This document shows, one piece after another, positions 1 through 11,505 of a DNA stretch of 64,000 nucleotides. The stretch is from Lunularia cruciata (lineage: Eukaryota; Streptophyta; Marchantiopsida; Lunulariales; Lunulariaceae): assembly GCA_948567375.1 (NCBI GenBank), contig OX419755.1:23824517-23888516 (forward strand), in the 5' to 3' direction. The notes below the pieces were generated by a model, which saw only the letters and a program-made list of their open reading frames with translations, ran no database searches and was not told the origin of the DNA. The position numbers were made by a program, and so were the translations under genes. Numbering within the stretch: the stretch's first letter is position 1; the number at the start of each line of letters is the position of its first letter.

Positions 1-842
1 CTTGCTATTCTTTGGGCATAGGCAATGGCTTCAAAAACAGTACAAGGATTTTGCACCATTACCTCATGGTGAATCCACTCTTTTAATCCTTGCTTAAAAT
101 TGTCAAGAGCTTTGGCTGGACTCATATTGGTTATCGCAATTTGTAGATCTAGAAATGCCTCCATGTATTATTGTATGCTATTCTTCTGCCTCAACTCCCA
201 GAGTTTGGTTTGGGCCATTTGCACAAAATCCATAGATTGGGAATTCTTGAGCAACCCTTCTTGCATAGATGTCCAAGTGAACTCTTTTTCTTCTACCAAC
301 AATGATCAATTCCAAGCATCATACCATGTGAGGGCCTTATTGGTCAAGTACCCACATGCAAACACACCTACAGAATGATCAATGATCTCCGTTGTGAACA
401 ATCAAAGGTATTGATTCATTCTTGAAATCCAATTTTCCACTTCTCCCATGGAACATTGTCCCTTGTAAGGCTCAATGTTGCATGTCTTTCTCATTTGTAG
501 TAACAATGTGGCTTGGTTGTTGATTAGAATCAATGTCATCATCATGCATAACTCTCCAAGTACTTTGATTGCTAGTGTTGGTTGTTGAGACTGCTCCCCT
601 CTTGCATTACTTGATCCTTCTTGATAGCACATACTTGATTTTTCAATTCCTACATGGTCATCTTGATTTCTCAAAACTCGTTCAACATCCCTTGCATTCT
701 TTGCATCAACTCCTGCAATTGCGGATCCATGATTCTTACACGACCAATGTTTACTTGCTACTTTTGGCACTATACGCTCTAAGGTGACCTGAAGTCCATT
801 TTTCCATGAGGAACTCAATGGCAAAAACATAAGTGACTCCAC
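1..842 (-). pseudogene. Ty3/gypsy gag fragment, cut by window edge
   Basis: On the minus strand 842 to 402 encodes an open stretch ending in a tryptophan-containing gag entry motif (VENWISRMNQYL). The homology continues leftwards past the stop near 402, through interrupted reading, to the window edge. Visible there are a W-x-x-M-x-x-x-L type segment near 260 and the downstream gag signature ALDNFKQGLKEWIHHEV at about 67-117, followed by an AIAYAQRI helix. This order is that of the Retrotrans_gag domain, the capsid protein that packages element RNA. No CCHC knuckle, protease or polymerase is visible because the element runs off the left edge. At least one stop interrupts it, so I call it a remnant. 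The matching LTR should lie to the right (843 to about 2400), but I could not define its ends. Confidence 0.72.
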
Positions 843-1656
843 TAAATCTATAAAAGGGTGCTATGAGGAAGTCTTATGAGGAGGTATCGAGTACACTAGA
901 TAGAAAATGAGTAAATGCATTAAGATATATAGCACCATGGAGATGGTTCCTACAATATGGAAGGAATGCACTATCAACTATAAGTACATCTTAAAGAGAT
1001 AGACCTAAAACAATAAATGTACTATAATATCCATGTGCGAAACCTCTCCAATAGTCCAACAGTCCTCCTTATCAAGTATCACCATGAGCCAAGCTCCACT
1101 ATGTACTCCCTTAGGCAATAAACCCTCATCCCACATGGATCAAAGGAGGCACTCTACATCTATTGGAGTGCTATTGGTCCAAATTATAACCTCAATGTGT
1201 GTCACACAAAACTCCATGAACTGTCTAACTCTAGGTTGAAGAACATAGTGGAACCTAGACAAGGCTCTATAAGGTGACCATCCATGGCATTGCACTACAC
1301 TACACCACTGACAGACTAGCCTATTGCTATCCCATATAATATCCACTAATCAACCAACATCCAAACTAATATCCTCCTCCATCTCTCATGAGCATAAATG
1401 ATCAATGGAATGAAAGCTCTCAACAAGGTCATCCTCTACCTTGAAATCCTAAGTCAAGATAGCTCATAAAGAGTGTCAAAAGAGTTTCATTTTTCTCTCC
1501 TCATATCACTTATTTTCCTTGGCCACATGTCCAAAAGGGAGTAGGGATGCAAGATCATATGAAAGTCATGGTCTCTAAAAGAAAATCTCAAAATTGGGAG
1601 TGAACACACTATTGTAATACTTTGGTGACAAGAGAACTCTTCAAGAGAGAAAATAT
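843..1656. other. Non-coding, probably transposon leader
   Basis: I see no supported gene here. The stretch lies on the 5' side of the minus-strand gag remnant and may be its untranslated leader or part of its LTR. The two short overlapping open frames near 1033-1346 have no recognisable motif. Confidence 0.4.
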
Positions 1657-2395
1657 AGATTTCATACTCAATCCCTCGATGCTCAAAGGAGCACCTTCTC
1701 TTTATTATATAGCCAAGGAAGATCTACTCCAAGAAAGCTCCACCATATGATTAGGTACAAGGATAGGTAACTTGTCAGCAAGCTCCATTAGATCACTTGC
1801 TTGGATGGGTGATATGTCAGGTCCTGGTCCTATCTGGCTGGTCAAACATGCTTTGACCAAAGGGAATCTTTTAGGGAATCTTCATATAAGAATCTCAAAA
1901 TCACTTGGGTGAGGTACCATTGGGGAAGCTCTCGGTGAGACAAACCAAGGGGAGGGAAGGCCACCTTTTCCTTTATTGGGGAGGGATGGGGGAGGAGGGG
2001 GAAATGTGCATATTTTTGGGGCATAATTCAACCATTTAGGCTTCCAAAATTGCCTCTGAAGTTTTCAGGCCTATTTTGGTTTCTTCTCTATTAGTAGAAG
2101 TACTCTTTTGGTGATAAATTTTTCTGATCTACTTAGTTCATCATGTATAACATCCTCCCAGATGTTACCAAACCAAATTTCATCTCTAGATCATGTGTCT
2201 AGCTATTGATTCTAAAGTCTTCAAGCATGTTTTGATTTTTGTCCTATTAATAGAAATACTCTTTTGGTTATACCTCTGTCTAATCTACTTAGTTCATCAT
2301 GTATAGCATCCTCAAAAATGTTACCAAACCAAATTTCATTTCTAGTTCATGTGTCTAGCTATTGGTATTACAACTATGCTCACCCATAGGCTCTC
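1657..2395 (-). repeat. Dispersed repeat A, copy 1
   Basis: This block aligns in the same orientation with 24183-24862. Shared landmarks are AAAGGAGCACCTTCTCTTT near 1690 and 24210, GATGGGTGATAT near 1806 and 24340, AATCTTTTAGGGAATCTTC near 1864 and 24390, and two internal AGTAGAAGTACTCTTTTGGTG-like boxes near 2095 and 2250. The boxes are themselves an internal duplication of about 155 bp. At 24 kb the repeat sits just upstream (minus sense) of the non-LTR element's first coding remnant, so it is probably that element's 5' region. An LTR is the alternative. Confidence 0.6.
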
Positions 2396-2940
2396 CATTG
2401 AGATGGAGCTTGTTCTACATCTCCCAAACCTCTCTACCAAGAAGCATGGACTCTCTTCCTATAGCTCAACCTCCTTCTCTTGACTCTCACTCTTAGACCT
2501 GCATCTCTCACCCACTATTCTCTTTGTTTGAGTACCACAAGAAACACTTTCTACATAATCAACCTGAGTCAAACAAGAGCTACTCTTTCTATGGTCCATC
2601 TAAGTCTGCATTGCTACCTAAATCTCCATACCAATTGAAACTTCATAAGCTCTTTAAGACTCCTGTAACAAACCTTGGGTAATATATAGCTCTCTCTTAT
2701 AAGACTCCTCATCAATCTAATATTCTTTGGCCATGGTATGTCATTAAGACATTAGCTTATTTAACTCTAAATGCTCACTCTAGAACATCCTAAATTGTTC
2801 TTCACTCTTTTATATATTTTGTTCCTTTTCAAGAAGAAGCAACTCTCATGGTGCTAATCTCTCTCCTTCTTAAGGACCATGTGCTCTTTCTCCACTAAAT
2901 CATCCTTTCTTATAAAGGCCTCATCTTGCCCTAGCGCTAA
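2396..2940. other. No gene seen
   Basis: C/T-rich sequence with stops in all frames. I see no motif or RNA gene. Confidence 0.4.
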
Positions 2941-3060
2941 TCATGCCCAACTCACAAGACCAAAGATAGACTCATATCCTCATACCCTAACCTATCAATG
3001 TGCAACTCTCATACTTGCATACTCTCACAACTCCTCCCTTTAATTATCTAGCTCCTAGAG

Positions 3061-3144
3061 TGTCAACAAGAGAAGTATCCTTGCTAGAAACCTGATAGGT
3101 AGTGTCAACAAGAGGAGTATCCTTACTAAAAACCTGATGGGTAG
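3061..3144. repeat. 42-bp tandem repeat, two units
   Basis: Two units of 42 bp start at 3061 and 3103 with the shared core GTGTCAACAAGAGRAGTATCC. The unit is a multiple of three and encodes a repeated 14-residue Ser-Lys-Asp-Thr motif in the second ORF of the composite element. The SKDTSL motif is also found once in the copy at 39.3 kb. Confidence 0.7.
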
Positions 3145-3599
3145 TGTCTTATGTAAGGAGTGATAGAGTGTCATCGAGGGGGATTCACATCTAGAACATC
3201 ATGTGAAGGAGGTTTGGGAGTGTCATCTAGAGGGAAAGAAGACCCATCTACAACATCATGAATATCACTTGTGCATAATGAACATCCATATCAACACAAA
3301 ATATAGTTCAACATGGCATTATAGAACAACATGGAAATACAAAACATAGTTCAACCTATATGGCTCATCATTCAACATGGCAAATACTCGTGGTATGCTT
3401 CAACTTATAAAATATAGAATAATGAAAACTATGAAGAACTCTATCTGACTTTATTAAGTGGTCAATACAACTCAACTTACTTTGGAGAAAAGCTATCTAG
3501 AAAACATAACTTTTCCAAACAATACTCTATATCTACTCTCACTCACCTTTCTCCTTGGGCTCATGCTCATGTGTTGTAGGGACATATAGCTCCTCATTT

Positions 3600-3850
3600 G
3601 GGCTCAAAAGAATACCATAGTAAACCTCATCCTCTTCTATGAATCCAAAAATATACGGATGAGGAATTGTCTGACAAATGATTACTTAAAGCATCCACCA
3701 TTTGAGTGCCAGATCTGATTTTGCAAGAATGAAACTTAGCCTCAATTGTAGTAATAATTAGCTCTCCAATCATAGTCTTCTCATGTCTTCTCCACCTTAG
3801 CCTTCACATTCAAGGTTAGATGTCCATGTATTACTTTTGGATGCCTTGTG
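3600..3850 (-). pseudogene. Composite element second ORF, conserved block
   Basis: The minus strand encodes HPKVIHGHLTLNVKAKVEKT in the segment 3850-3788, with weaker similarity continuing to about 3600. The plus-strand copy at 38.55 kb has HPKAVHGHLALNVKSKVERT, and the copy at 58.9 kb has a third version ending VKWKVERSR. Conservation at protein level across three copies shows this was once translated. I do not recognise the family. Stops are present, so it is a pseudogene here. Confidence 0.5.
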
Positions 3851-4389
3851 GGTGCAAAAACATAACTAAACATCTAGAAAATGGTCTCCATTACCTATAA
3901 CACCCAGTCCCTAAAGAGAGATTGTTTGGGAGAGGAGAGGGGAAGGCAAGGCCAAGAGCAAGATTGCTATTAGTGCCTAGTGCCAAGAAAGGGATTGTTT
4001 GGAGGGGCAGGGCAGCCATGGGTTTGCTTGCAAAGCTAGGATTGGGAGGGGAATCAAATGGGAGTCATTTGAAAACCCTAACCCTACATATAGATATCTT
4101 GGGGTTGGAGATTGGGATGGAATGAGAGGGTTCATTTTGGGGGTTAAGCTAGGAGAGTAGAATGAAAATATATCAATCAACATAAAATAGAAACAAAATT
4201 GATCAAAATGCAGATTTGGGCCTGTGAAATTGAATGCAATACATACTTTCAACTCGAGAATCTTTAGATCTTTTTCCTTGATGTTCTCCATTGATTTACA
4301 AATTTTCTTTGTCTAACTAGGCACACTTTATATAACTTAATTGGTCTTCCTTGGTATGGAACCCAATTAATCATTCACCTTCTTTGAAC

Positions 4390-5075
4390 TCCTCCATGTT
4401 TTGCATATCCCACACCTTCTCGATTCACTCATGCTTGCTATAGCTGATGGCACTACTTGTTTGCCTTCCTTCAATCTTTGATAATTTCTCCCTTCTCCTC
4501 TAAACCCTTGGCTTTGCCTTACTTGCTGCTTGTCTATCTTCCTTCCTCTTTCTTTGATTTGTTCCACTCTAAACCCTTCTTTCATGTATTGCTTTCTTCT
4601 TTCTCTCCTTCTCTTTTTGCCCCTCAATTCTCTACTACTTCAAAACTTTCTCTTGAATCTTGATGTCTCCTTAAAAAATGGCTATTAGATAATGTCTCCC
4701 GTTTAGTCCTTCAATTTCTTCTCCTTTTTCTCCTTCTATCTCTTGTTTCTATCCCCTTTTGATACTTGTCTTAAAGCTCTTCTTTTTGTCCCACTTTGGA
4801 AATCCCTGCTCTGTCCCTTCAATATCTCTCTCCTTTCTCTCCTTCTCTTTCCATCTCTTCTTTCTCTCTCCTTTCAAAAATTTCTCTCTAAAGTCTACTT
4901 TTTATCCCTCTTCAAAATCCCCACTTTGTCTCTTCAATATCTTCTCAAAATTCTCTTCTCTTCATTGCCTCTCTTGCTTCCTTTTGCTCAATTTCTGGAT
5001 TTCAACTCACCCTTCCAAAAATATGCAGCCTTCAAATTTTTACTCTTCCTCTTTAAATTGATTGATCTCTCCTTT
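4390..5075 (-). other. Purine-biased leader of composite element
   Basis: The plus strand is almost entirely C/T with A, so the sense (minus) strand is rich in GA tracts. The long open frames in it (for example 4743-5078 plus) are low-complexity Leu/Ser/Phe translations caused by the bias and are not supported as genes. Similar GA-rich leaders lie at 37130-37480 and 57240-57660 in the other copies. Confidence 0.5.
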
Positions 5076-5260
5076 TAAACTTGCACAATGCATAGGCAAA
5101 TCCTATATTAATCTGGTCCACAATCCATCTTTCTCAATGCCACAATCTATATTAAGCAAGCACAAATCTATATTATGAAGGTTTGAATCCATCTTTTTGA
5201 TACCATAATCTATATTTCTCAATGTCACAATCTATATTGTGCAAGCACAAATTCATATTA

Positions 5261-5430
5261 TGAAGGTATGAATCTATCTATGTGATCCAAGGAATCCATA
5301 TTCTTTACCAATATACTCTATATTCCTTATTGCAGCAATATACTCTATATTATGAAGGTATGAATCTATCTAGGTGATCCAAGGAGTCCATATTCTTTAC
5401 CAATATACTCTATATTCCTTATTGCAGCAA
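5261..5430. repeat. 92-bp tandem repeat, about two units
   Basis: Units begin at 5261 and 5353 with TGAAGGTATGAATCTATCTA and run through ATACTCTATATTCCTTATTG. A weaker third copy of the unit start lies near 5178. Related AATATGGATTC and ATAATATAGATTG words recur at 36.85-37.0 kb in the opposite-orientation copy of the composite element. Confidence 0.75.
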
Positions 5431-5759
5431 CGAACAATGAATCAATATTCACAATGATTCAACAATGTACTATGAATCAACATTCGATGGAGTGTTTAAT
5501 GTCTTGCAAGTGGATAGACATCAAATGTTAATATACTCTCCATGAACAGATGTGACCAGACCAGGCATTCATAAAATTTTCCATTCATAAGTAAAAATAT
5601 ATCCAATATTTATTGAAGATCCAAAAATGCAACAAGATTCCTGTTGAATGCAATATATATTTGTATCACAACTTTTCTAGTCTCTTCTCTAACAAGAATT
5701 CCTAGTTCATTTTAATCCATTTCTCTAGTTCTCTCTAGCATTTAGGTCAGGTTCTTTGT

Positions 5760-6065
5760 CCCCATCCTGAGTGAACTCTATTCCATTATCCTATTCTACC
5801 CACACGTCAATCTTATTGATGAGAAAGTTATGCAATACTACACAACAACGTATCCACTTCATCAAATAAGAATTCCTATATCTGCTTTTAAGTTGACCTC
5901 CTAACTCCGGTAATGAGTGCCAATGTGCTTTCAACACACCAATGCAATGCTTGTTAAGACCTATACCCTTGCAACATATTTTTAAAACTCCATTTTATCC
6001 TTGGATAGTGGAAGCTTGAATGAAGGGACCAAGTGGCTCATTGGTATATATACCTTGAGTTGTTG
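5760..6065 (-). pseudogene. PIF/Harbinger-like transposase C-terminal remnant
   Basis: Minus-strand translation gives a GIGLNKHCIGVLKAHWHSL segment followed by ...SYLMKWIRCCVVLHNFLI and then a Trp-Val-Glu stretch. The order C-x-G-x-L-K-x-R/H-W..., then C-x-V-L-H-N-F-L-I, is the C-terminal end of DDE superfamily endonucleases of PIF/Harbinger transposons, which cut and rejoin DNA using three acidic residues. Only the last third is visible and it carries at least one stop. Related remnants lie at 35.9 and 49.6-50.7 kb. Confidence 0.65.
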
Positions 6066-6070
6066 AGTAA

Positions 6071-7456
6071 ATATGGATAGGGCTCAAAAGAAGAATTAAA
6101 CACTCTTTTATTCATGTCACTCACAAGGGTGATTTCTTGATGCAAGTCATGTCATGATAGGACTCGAGCATCCTTGTTATATCACAATGCTCACACATCG
6201 TTTCGAATAGACACATGATACATTCAAAATTGACACACAAAATGGACATATGGACCAAAACTCTCCCGGTGGGACACCTCGAGAACATTCACACCATTCA
6301 CAACTCACATTGCTAGGCACTCAAAGAACACTCAGTTCCAAAAAATGAATTATGGACAAAAACTCACTCTATGAAACACTCAAAGAACATTCTCCTCAAA
6401 AAAATGGATTATTATTGTGTGGTAATTGAATATGAACCTTTGTGGCTGAAATAAATTTCATCCACTTTAGGTCTTTGGGCAAGAGGAAATAAAGTCCCAT
6501 ACACTAATCCTAGACATCTTTTAAATTCTTTTGCAGCGAAGCTGTTCAAAATTTTATTTTTCTTTTCTCTAGGGCCAAGTGACTTCTCCGCTCAGAATAT
6601 CTACAATGGCCGTCATTACTCTCTCAATAAACTTCATTATAGATCCTGAATTAATTCCCCAAAGACTTGTTGTACTCCTTGCCACAAACACCATGCCGTC
6701 ATCCCCGATCGATTTAGATCGAGGATGACGGCCAATTGAGCATACACCGGGGATTGAACCTTTCTTACATTTCTCCTTATGAAACTTGGTGTTTTCTTAT
6801 CAGATCAAGTAAAGAAAGAAAAGATTTAATATCCATTCCATTTCTAATAGTTGTCTAAAAGAGGAGGGATTTACATCTCAAAAAGAATTTACAAGCAAAA
6901 TTTATACTCCTATTGTAAATATTTTTCTCGGTCAAATCTCGCTGGGAATGACAAAAGTACACCATTTCAATATTAGTTTGTCCTTATTTCCGACTCAAAA
7001 TCCTCAAAATCACTCCCAATTGCCTCGTATTTTTGGAATTTATCGGTACCACCCTAATCAAATCTTCAATCTTCAATCAAATTCACTTTTGTCTCTCGGC
7101 CATATGTTTCTGGCCATATTTTTCTGCAGGCATTTCTTAATTTCTCTTTCTAGTAATTGTAAGATATTACATGCATTTCTTAATTTCTCTTGCTAGTAAT
7201 TGCCATGTGTTACAGCACGGCATTCTGCCTTGCCTCCTCCTACGAATAGTTCTCGCGGGTCTGCTAACCACTAAGTTCTCATCCAATACTGTAGATTGCA
7301 CAACCAACTAAGAGATCTAAGAAAACATGAGCAATTCTCATACTAGCTGAAAAAATATGCAGTTTCTAGCAATGATGTCCCCACGAGACACGAACAAGAA
7401 GTTTACTTCGGAATGTCTAGAGATAATAGCCAGAGCGGGTGTTGAAGATTGAACTT
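6071..7456. other. Intergenic, upstream of ASCH gene
   Basis: No gene is supported. The right part should contain the promoter of the gene starting at 7457. A 38-nt inverted repeat lies at 6695-6732. A short open frame at 6948-7196 has no motif and I leave it out as a gene. Confidence 0.45.
6695..6732. repeat. 38-nt inverted repeat
   Basis: GCCGTCATCC at 6695-6704 is the exact reverse complement of GGATGACGGC at 6723-6732. An inner CGATC/GATCG pair extends the stem apart from one unpaired C. It lies about 0.7 kb upstream of the ASCH gene start. No run of T follows that would mark an RNA terminator. It may be a transposon end or a DNA-binding palindrome. Confidence 0.6.
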
Positions 7457-10400
7457 ATGGAATTGACGCTCGACTCGGACGCCTTGTCAACCGTATCCAC
7501 CGCCACTCGCGATCCTCCATCTCCTGCACTTGCTGTGTACATCCCCGACTTTCTGACTGATCTCTTGGAGTCAGTACTCTCGGGCGTTTACCAGATTGAT
7601 TCCCCTCTTCCAGCTGACTTTTGTGGTGCACTTCTGCGTAAGGACGATCTCGAAGCCTCAAGTAAAGGTGAAATTCTCAAGATTTGGTCACCACTCAGTT
7701 CCTGAATATCCTGCATTTTCTTACCTTACATTTTCTAGTTGCTATTTCTCAAAAAAATTCCTATTCCAACCTTAGAATCGAATTTGTAGTTCTGATGAGG
7801 GTCAGTATTCTCTTTCGATCTTCATCTCAACTTGATACCTGAAGAGGACAATCGAGCATTATTGTGTCGATAAAAACTCTGCGTTGCGCAGGGTACGTTC
7901 GTTTCTTGCCCTTAAATCACGCGTGTACTATCCACTCCCTACTTGCCCCTCGCACACTTCCTTCTAGGCGTCAGGACGCTGTTGGCATCCCCAGGGTGCT
8001 TGCGTTCACGGTTTCGGCCACTAGCTCTACCTATACCCTTCTCTCGCTGTCTTCTGATGTTATCTCTTTGCTCCTCATGGTCTCATCCCTGCTTTTCTGC
8101 TCTTACCACTGTTTCTAATGCTCTCATCGCTCACATATTGCAATTTTATTTCTTTGCTTACCGATTCTATTCCCGCAATACTAGCCATTTCCTTTCAGGT
8201 ATACCGAAGGTGCATCTCTTACCCATTTCCGGTGAACGCCTCGATTTTACATCAGCTGTGTTCATGTTTTCGCCTTTTGCATCTCTCTTTCAGATTTTCT
8301 CATCTTCTCGACTTGCTGCTCCTTATCCACTGTTCGATAGCTTCCTGCACGATCGTTCCCACTCGTCTCCACGTGACTACCATTTTTCGTGAGTTGCTCG
8401 CAGAACGGGGGATCCACACTCACGTAGAACAGATTCGTTGCAAACCGAACAGATTTAAAGAACTGTATGCATGCAAGTCCAAGCAACTAGGAATTGGCAG
8501 AAACACACGTTGCAAATTTACGCAAAGCGGACTGATACATTCCATGAACCATGAATATGGCATACAGTAGTGAGATCAGCACGCAGCATGTAATGAAAGA
8601 AGCATTCATTCTCTAGCAATACTAAGCGATAGAGCAGAACATGCATTCTAAAGCAAAGGGAAACCCTGGAGTAAGAAGGAAGAGTAGTGTTGTTTTCTGG
8701 AAGATGAGTAGGAGCGAAATGTGACAGTATCATAACGTGCCCTATGAGCGCATGCGTCCCGAAAAACTAAACACCAAAAGGAAGCAGTCAGACTGTCGTA
8801 GGATGCCTGCAAGGAAGCACGAGGGACTTCATCATTGCCCAAGAAGTGCCGAGGTAGCTGGGCGAATGCCAGTGTCCCTTGACCGAGTTTGTGTTTTGTT
8901 CATGAGTGCCAGGCAAACTCTGTTGCTTCCGGAAGGTGCCGCTCATGAAAAGTGGCAGTCATGTGGAGTTCTCATATACTGTTTCATGGAGTTGAATGTT
9001 GAGGTGTCACTGTTTAGGAGCAGCCATACATGGTTATTGGTTCCCCTGTTTATGTGTTTTGGTGATGCAATTACAGACAAGGAGGGCGTTTTCTCAGGGA
9101 AGGGTGTTCCGAGGTATCCTCTATACAAGTACTTAGCGCGCGCTCTTTATGAGTGGATTTCGACTGGTTGCTTTCCGCGATCAGTGGAGCCAATAAACGG
9201 TATATCAGAGGATGAAGGGAAAGCAGAAAAGATTGATGCTTGGACCCAAAAGGTTGTGGAACTGGGGAGGTCTCTGGTGGAGGTAAGTTTCATTGGTTAA
9301 AAGACCTAAAGAGGGAGTTGTTTCGAGGTCTTTGATATTGGAGTACTTGACACTGTTCCATTGAATCGATGGATCTCTGGATAACGATGCATGCCATAGC
9401 CTGCTGCACTTGGCTTTCGATTGCATCTTATCTGTTCCCTTCTACAACATCAGATCTCGAGCCATTCAATGGCCTCATATCTGACGAGTTATGGAGGGCT
9501 GCGTTTTACCAAAGGATTCACATCATTGCAGGATGTTAAACGGTATGCCACATTTAAGGAGATGCTGGAATTCGAAGGACTGAATAGTGTTCTGCCAGGA
9601 GTTCCAACTATCACAGAAGGTCATTTCTCTCAGATTTATGTCGCATTGTGCCTGACAGCGTAACTACGTGAAAAATATGTTTAGTCTGGATTACTTAACT
9701 AGTAGACGCAAAACCAGAAATAGAAGTCGTAGTCAATAGGTTCACTTTGCCGGTCTTTGCCGTTCAGTTGGGAACTCCGGTGTCAAACCATCAACACGTT
9801 CGAGGTTTGATCAAAGTACCTTAAGTGAGATTGATATTTAAGACAACCATGTATGTAGTCAAGAGCCTCTTTTCAGCTGGGGAAGAGAAAATTGCAAGTG
9901 GACTTAGTCTTGCTAACTAACCAGCACAATGTAACTGTAGGTGTGCAAGTGTATCGTAATTTCTATTCGGACGCAACAGAAAAGGAAGCTGGAGTGATGG
10001 GAATTCACGTTCGGCACCCCTTGAATCGAAGACAGCCGTACCACTTGTTAGATGGTATCTTGAAGGTTAGTTTGTTATTCTGCCCATGCACTATGTACTG
10101 TGGAACGTGTTCAGCTGCAGTGAATTCACGTTGGTGTCGCTTGCACCGACTCAAAGAAGTTGTTTCTACTCAAAATTAATGAGCAAGTGGTCATTACTCG
10201 TCATTTGTTCATTGAGTCGTGAGTCAGCTTTGGTAAGTGGTCAGTTCGTTTGTTGTCAACTACTCGCAACTTCTGGTAAAATGTACAGTTGTCTAGATTT
10301 CTCATACCGAAGCAATGGAATCATGTAGGAGCTAGGTGTGGAAGGTGTACGAGCCTTATTGGGCATGCGTTCAACCATGGGGTCTATTGCTGACACACTC

Positions 10401-11313
10401 CCCCCTCCGATGTCAGCTCTTTTATCAGCGTTTTCACTTGTGAATAATGAAACTGTAGGTCTCTTGCTCCTTTCCCGCTTGCTACCTTCCCTGATGTAGA
10501 TGACGAGGGTACTTCTTATCAGCTCCACTATCTTATAGTTCTTTTCGTTGAGGTGTGGAGGTTCCAGGAAGCAAGCTGACTGTAGGAGCAAGGGCCTTGG
10601 CCAAGCACGTGCACCGATGTAGTAATGGATGGTGGGGAAAATTTACAGGGACTGGTAAGTAGGCATCCTACGTGTATTGCGACGTCAAATTGCATAACAT
10701 CTTTGCATGCTTTTCTGGATGTATCAACCTCAAATATTTGCTAATCACTGCATTTTTTATAAAACTTTATACCTGGAAGAAGGATTGTTGATTTATACTG
10801 AGTATAAAGTCCTCATTAGAAAGAGTGACTTCAAAGTCTATATAATCGACACGAACATTATTAGAACACAATCTTGAGATTCGACTACAGAGGGATGTCG
10901 TCATTTGATATACTTGCAGTTACGTAGTAAAGATCTATTTCTGGCAAACGAATTTTTTATGTGGTACAAAACCGTTATTGCTCATGCAGAACCAACTAAG
11001 AATGGACTTTCTCTGGTAAAAGTGCGGCATATGATCGGTGATGCTATATGGATGAATGTGCACGTTGTCCCGGTCCCTGTCTTTGAAATCCGGGTTAAAG
11101 ATGGATATGGTGCTCGATGGACAACAGATGGAAGTCAGGTACTTCTATTCAGCAATATGAAGTCAGATACCGAATCTTAGGATTAGGAATTTTGATTTGG
11201 AAGCACAGAGTTGCACATATAAAGCGAAGTTTGATGTTGGTCTGTTGCTGCAGTTTCGCGGATTTCTCGAGCCTCCTATGGAAGAAGGGTATCTCCACAA
11301 GTGGAGACACTAG
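7457..11313 (+). CDS. ASCH-domain (ASC-1-like) protein lacking the ASCH core
   Basis: Eight exons join in phase: 7457-7667, 8873-9282, 9532-9619, 9941-10065, 10329-10454, 10576-10654, 10990-11138 and 11254-11313, all with GT and AG, giving 415 residues and a TAG stop. The protein resembles plant ASCH-domain, ASC-1-related predicted RNA-binding proteins. Matching parts are PLYKYLARALYEWI (exon 2), YATFKEMLEFEGLNSVLPGV (exon 3), GVQVYRNFYS (exon 4), a GARALAKHVHR block followed by WWGKF (exon 6), VKDGYGARW (exon 7) and the end FLEPPMEEG (exon 8). In family members I recall, some 55-60 residues with the EPxFxxLxDGxKTVEGR core lie between exons 2 and 3. The 249-bp intron there has no room for such an exon. 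Exon 1 and the start of exon 2 are the least certain: the ATG at 7457 is the first in frame, and the acceptor at 8873 was chosen by phase. ASCH folds are PUA-like and are thought to bind RNA; the cellular role here is unknown. Confidence 0.78.
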
Positions 11314-11499
11314 AACAGATGGTTCCACAAGTGAGTAATACATCTACTGTGGACGTATTTTGATGTAGCTAATGAACCAAAGGAGTATCATAGTGAAGTG
11401 GAGACTAGAAGGTCTCGTAAGGAGGGCGCTCCTCTTAGATGCTGGGGGCATGGTGTACTACACGTGCCTCTTAGTCAAGAATTCTTCCCTTTTAAAATG

Positions 11500-11505
11500 A
11501 ATAAA
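11500..11505 (+). promoter_or_regulatory. Candidate polyadenylation signal
   Basis: AATAAA lies 187 nt downstream of the ASCH-gene stop codon in an A/T-rich context. The position is reasonable for a plant 3' UTR, but plant signals are loose. Confidence 0.4.

Larger units (their letters stand above)
2941..6070 (-). mobile_element. Composite Harbinger-like element, copy 1
   Basis: Read on the minus strand the order is: PIF/Harbinger-type transposase remnant (6065-5760), an AT-rich segment with 92-bp tandem repeats (5430-5261), a strongly purine-biased leader (about 5075-4390), a conserved coding block (3850-3600) and a Pro/Asp-rich tail with 42-bp tandem repeats (3240-3060). The same order occurs on the plus strand at 35380-39375 and in part at 57200-58955, so this is a repeated unit. 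Terminal inverted repeats and target duplications were not found. Coding parts contain stops, so the copy is defective. The pieces could also be two elements repeatedly nested together. Confidence 0.5.

Noticed and set aside
4743-5078. A 111-residue plus-strand frame rich in Leu, Ser and Phe
   Set aside because: It arises from a C/T-rich strand; the sense of this element is the minus strand, and the composition alone explains the open frame.
7864-8570. Overlapping plus-strand frames of 84-150 residues
   Set aside because: They lie in the first intron of the ASCH gene, overlap each other in different frames and show no motif.
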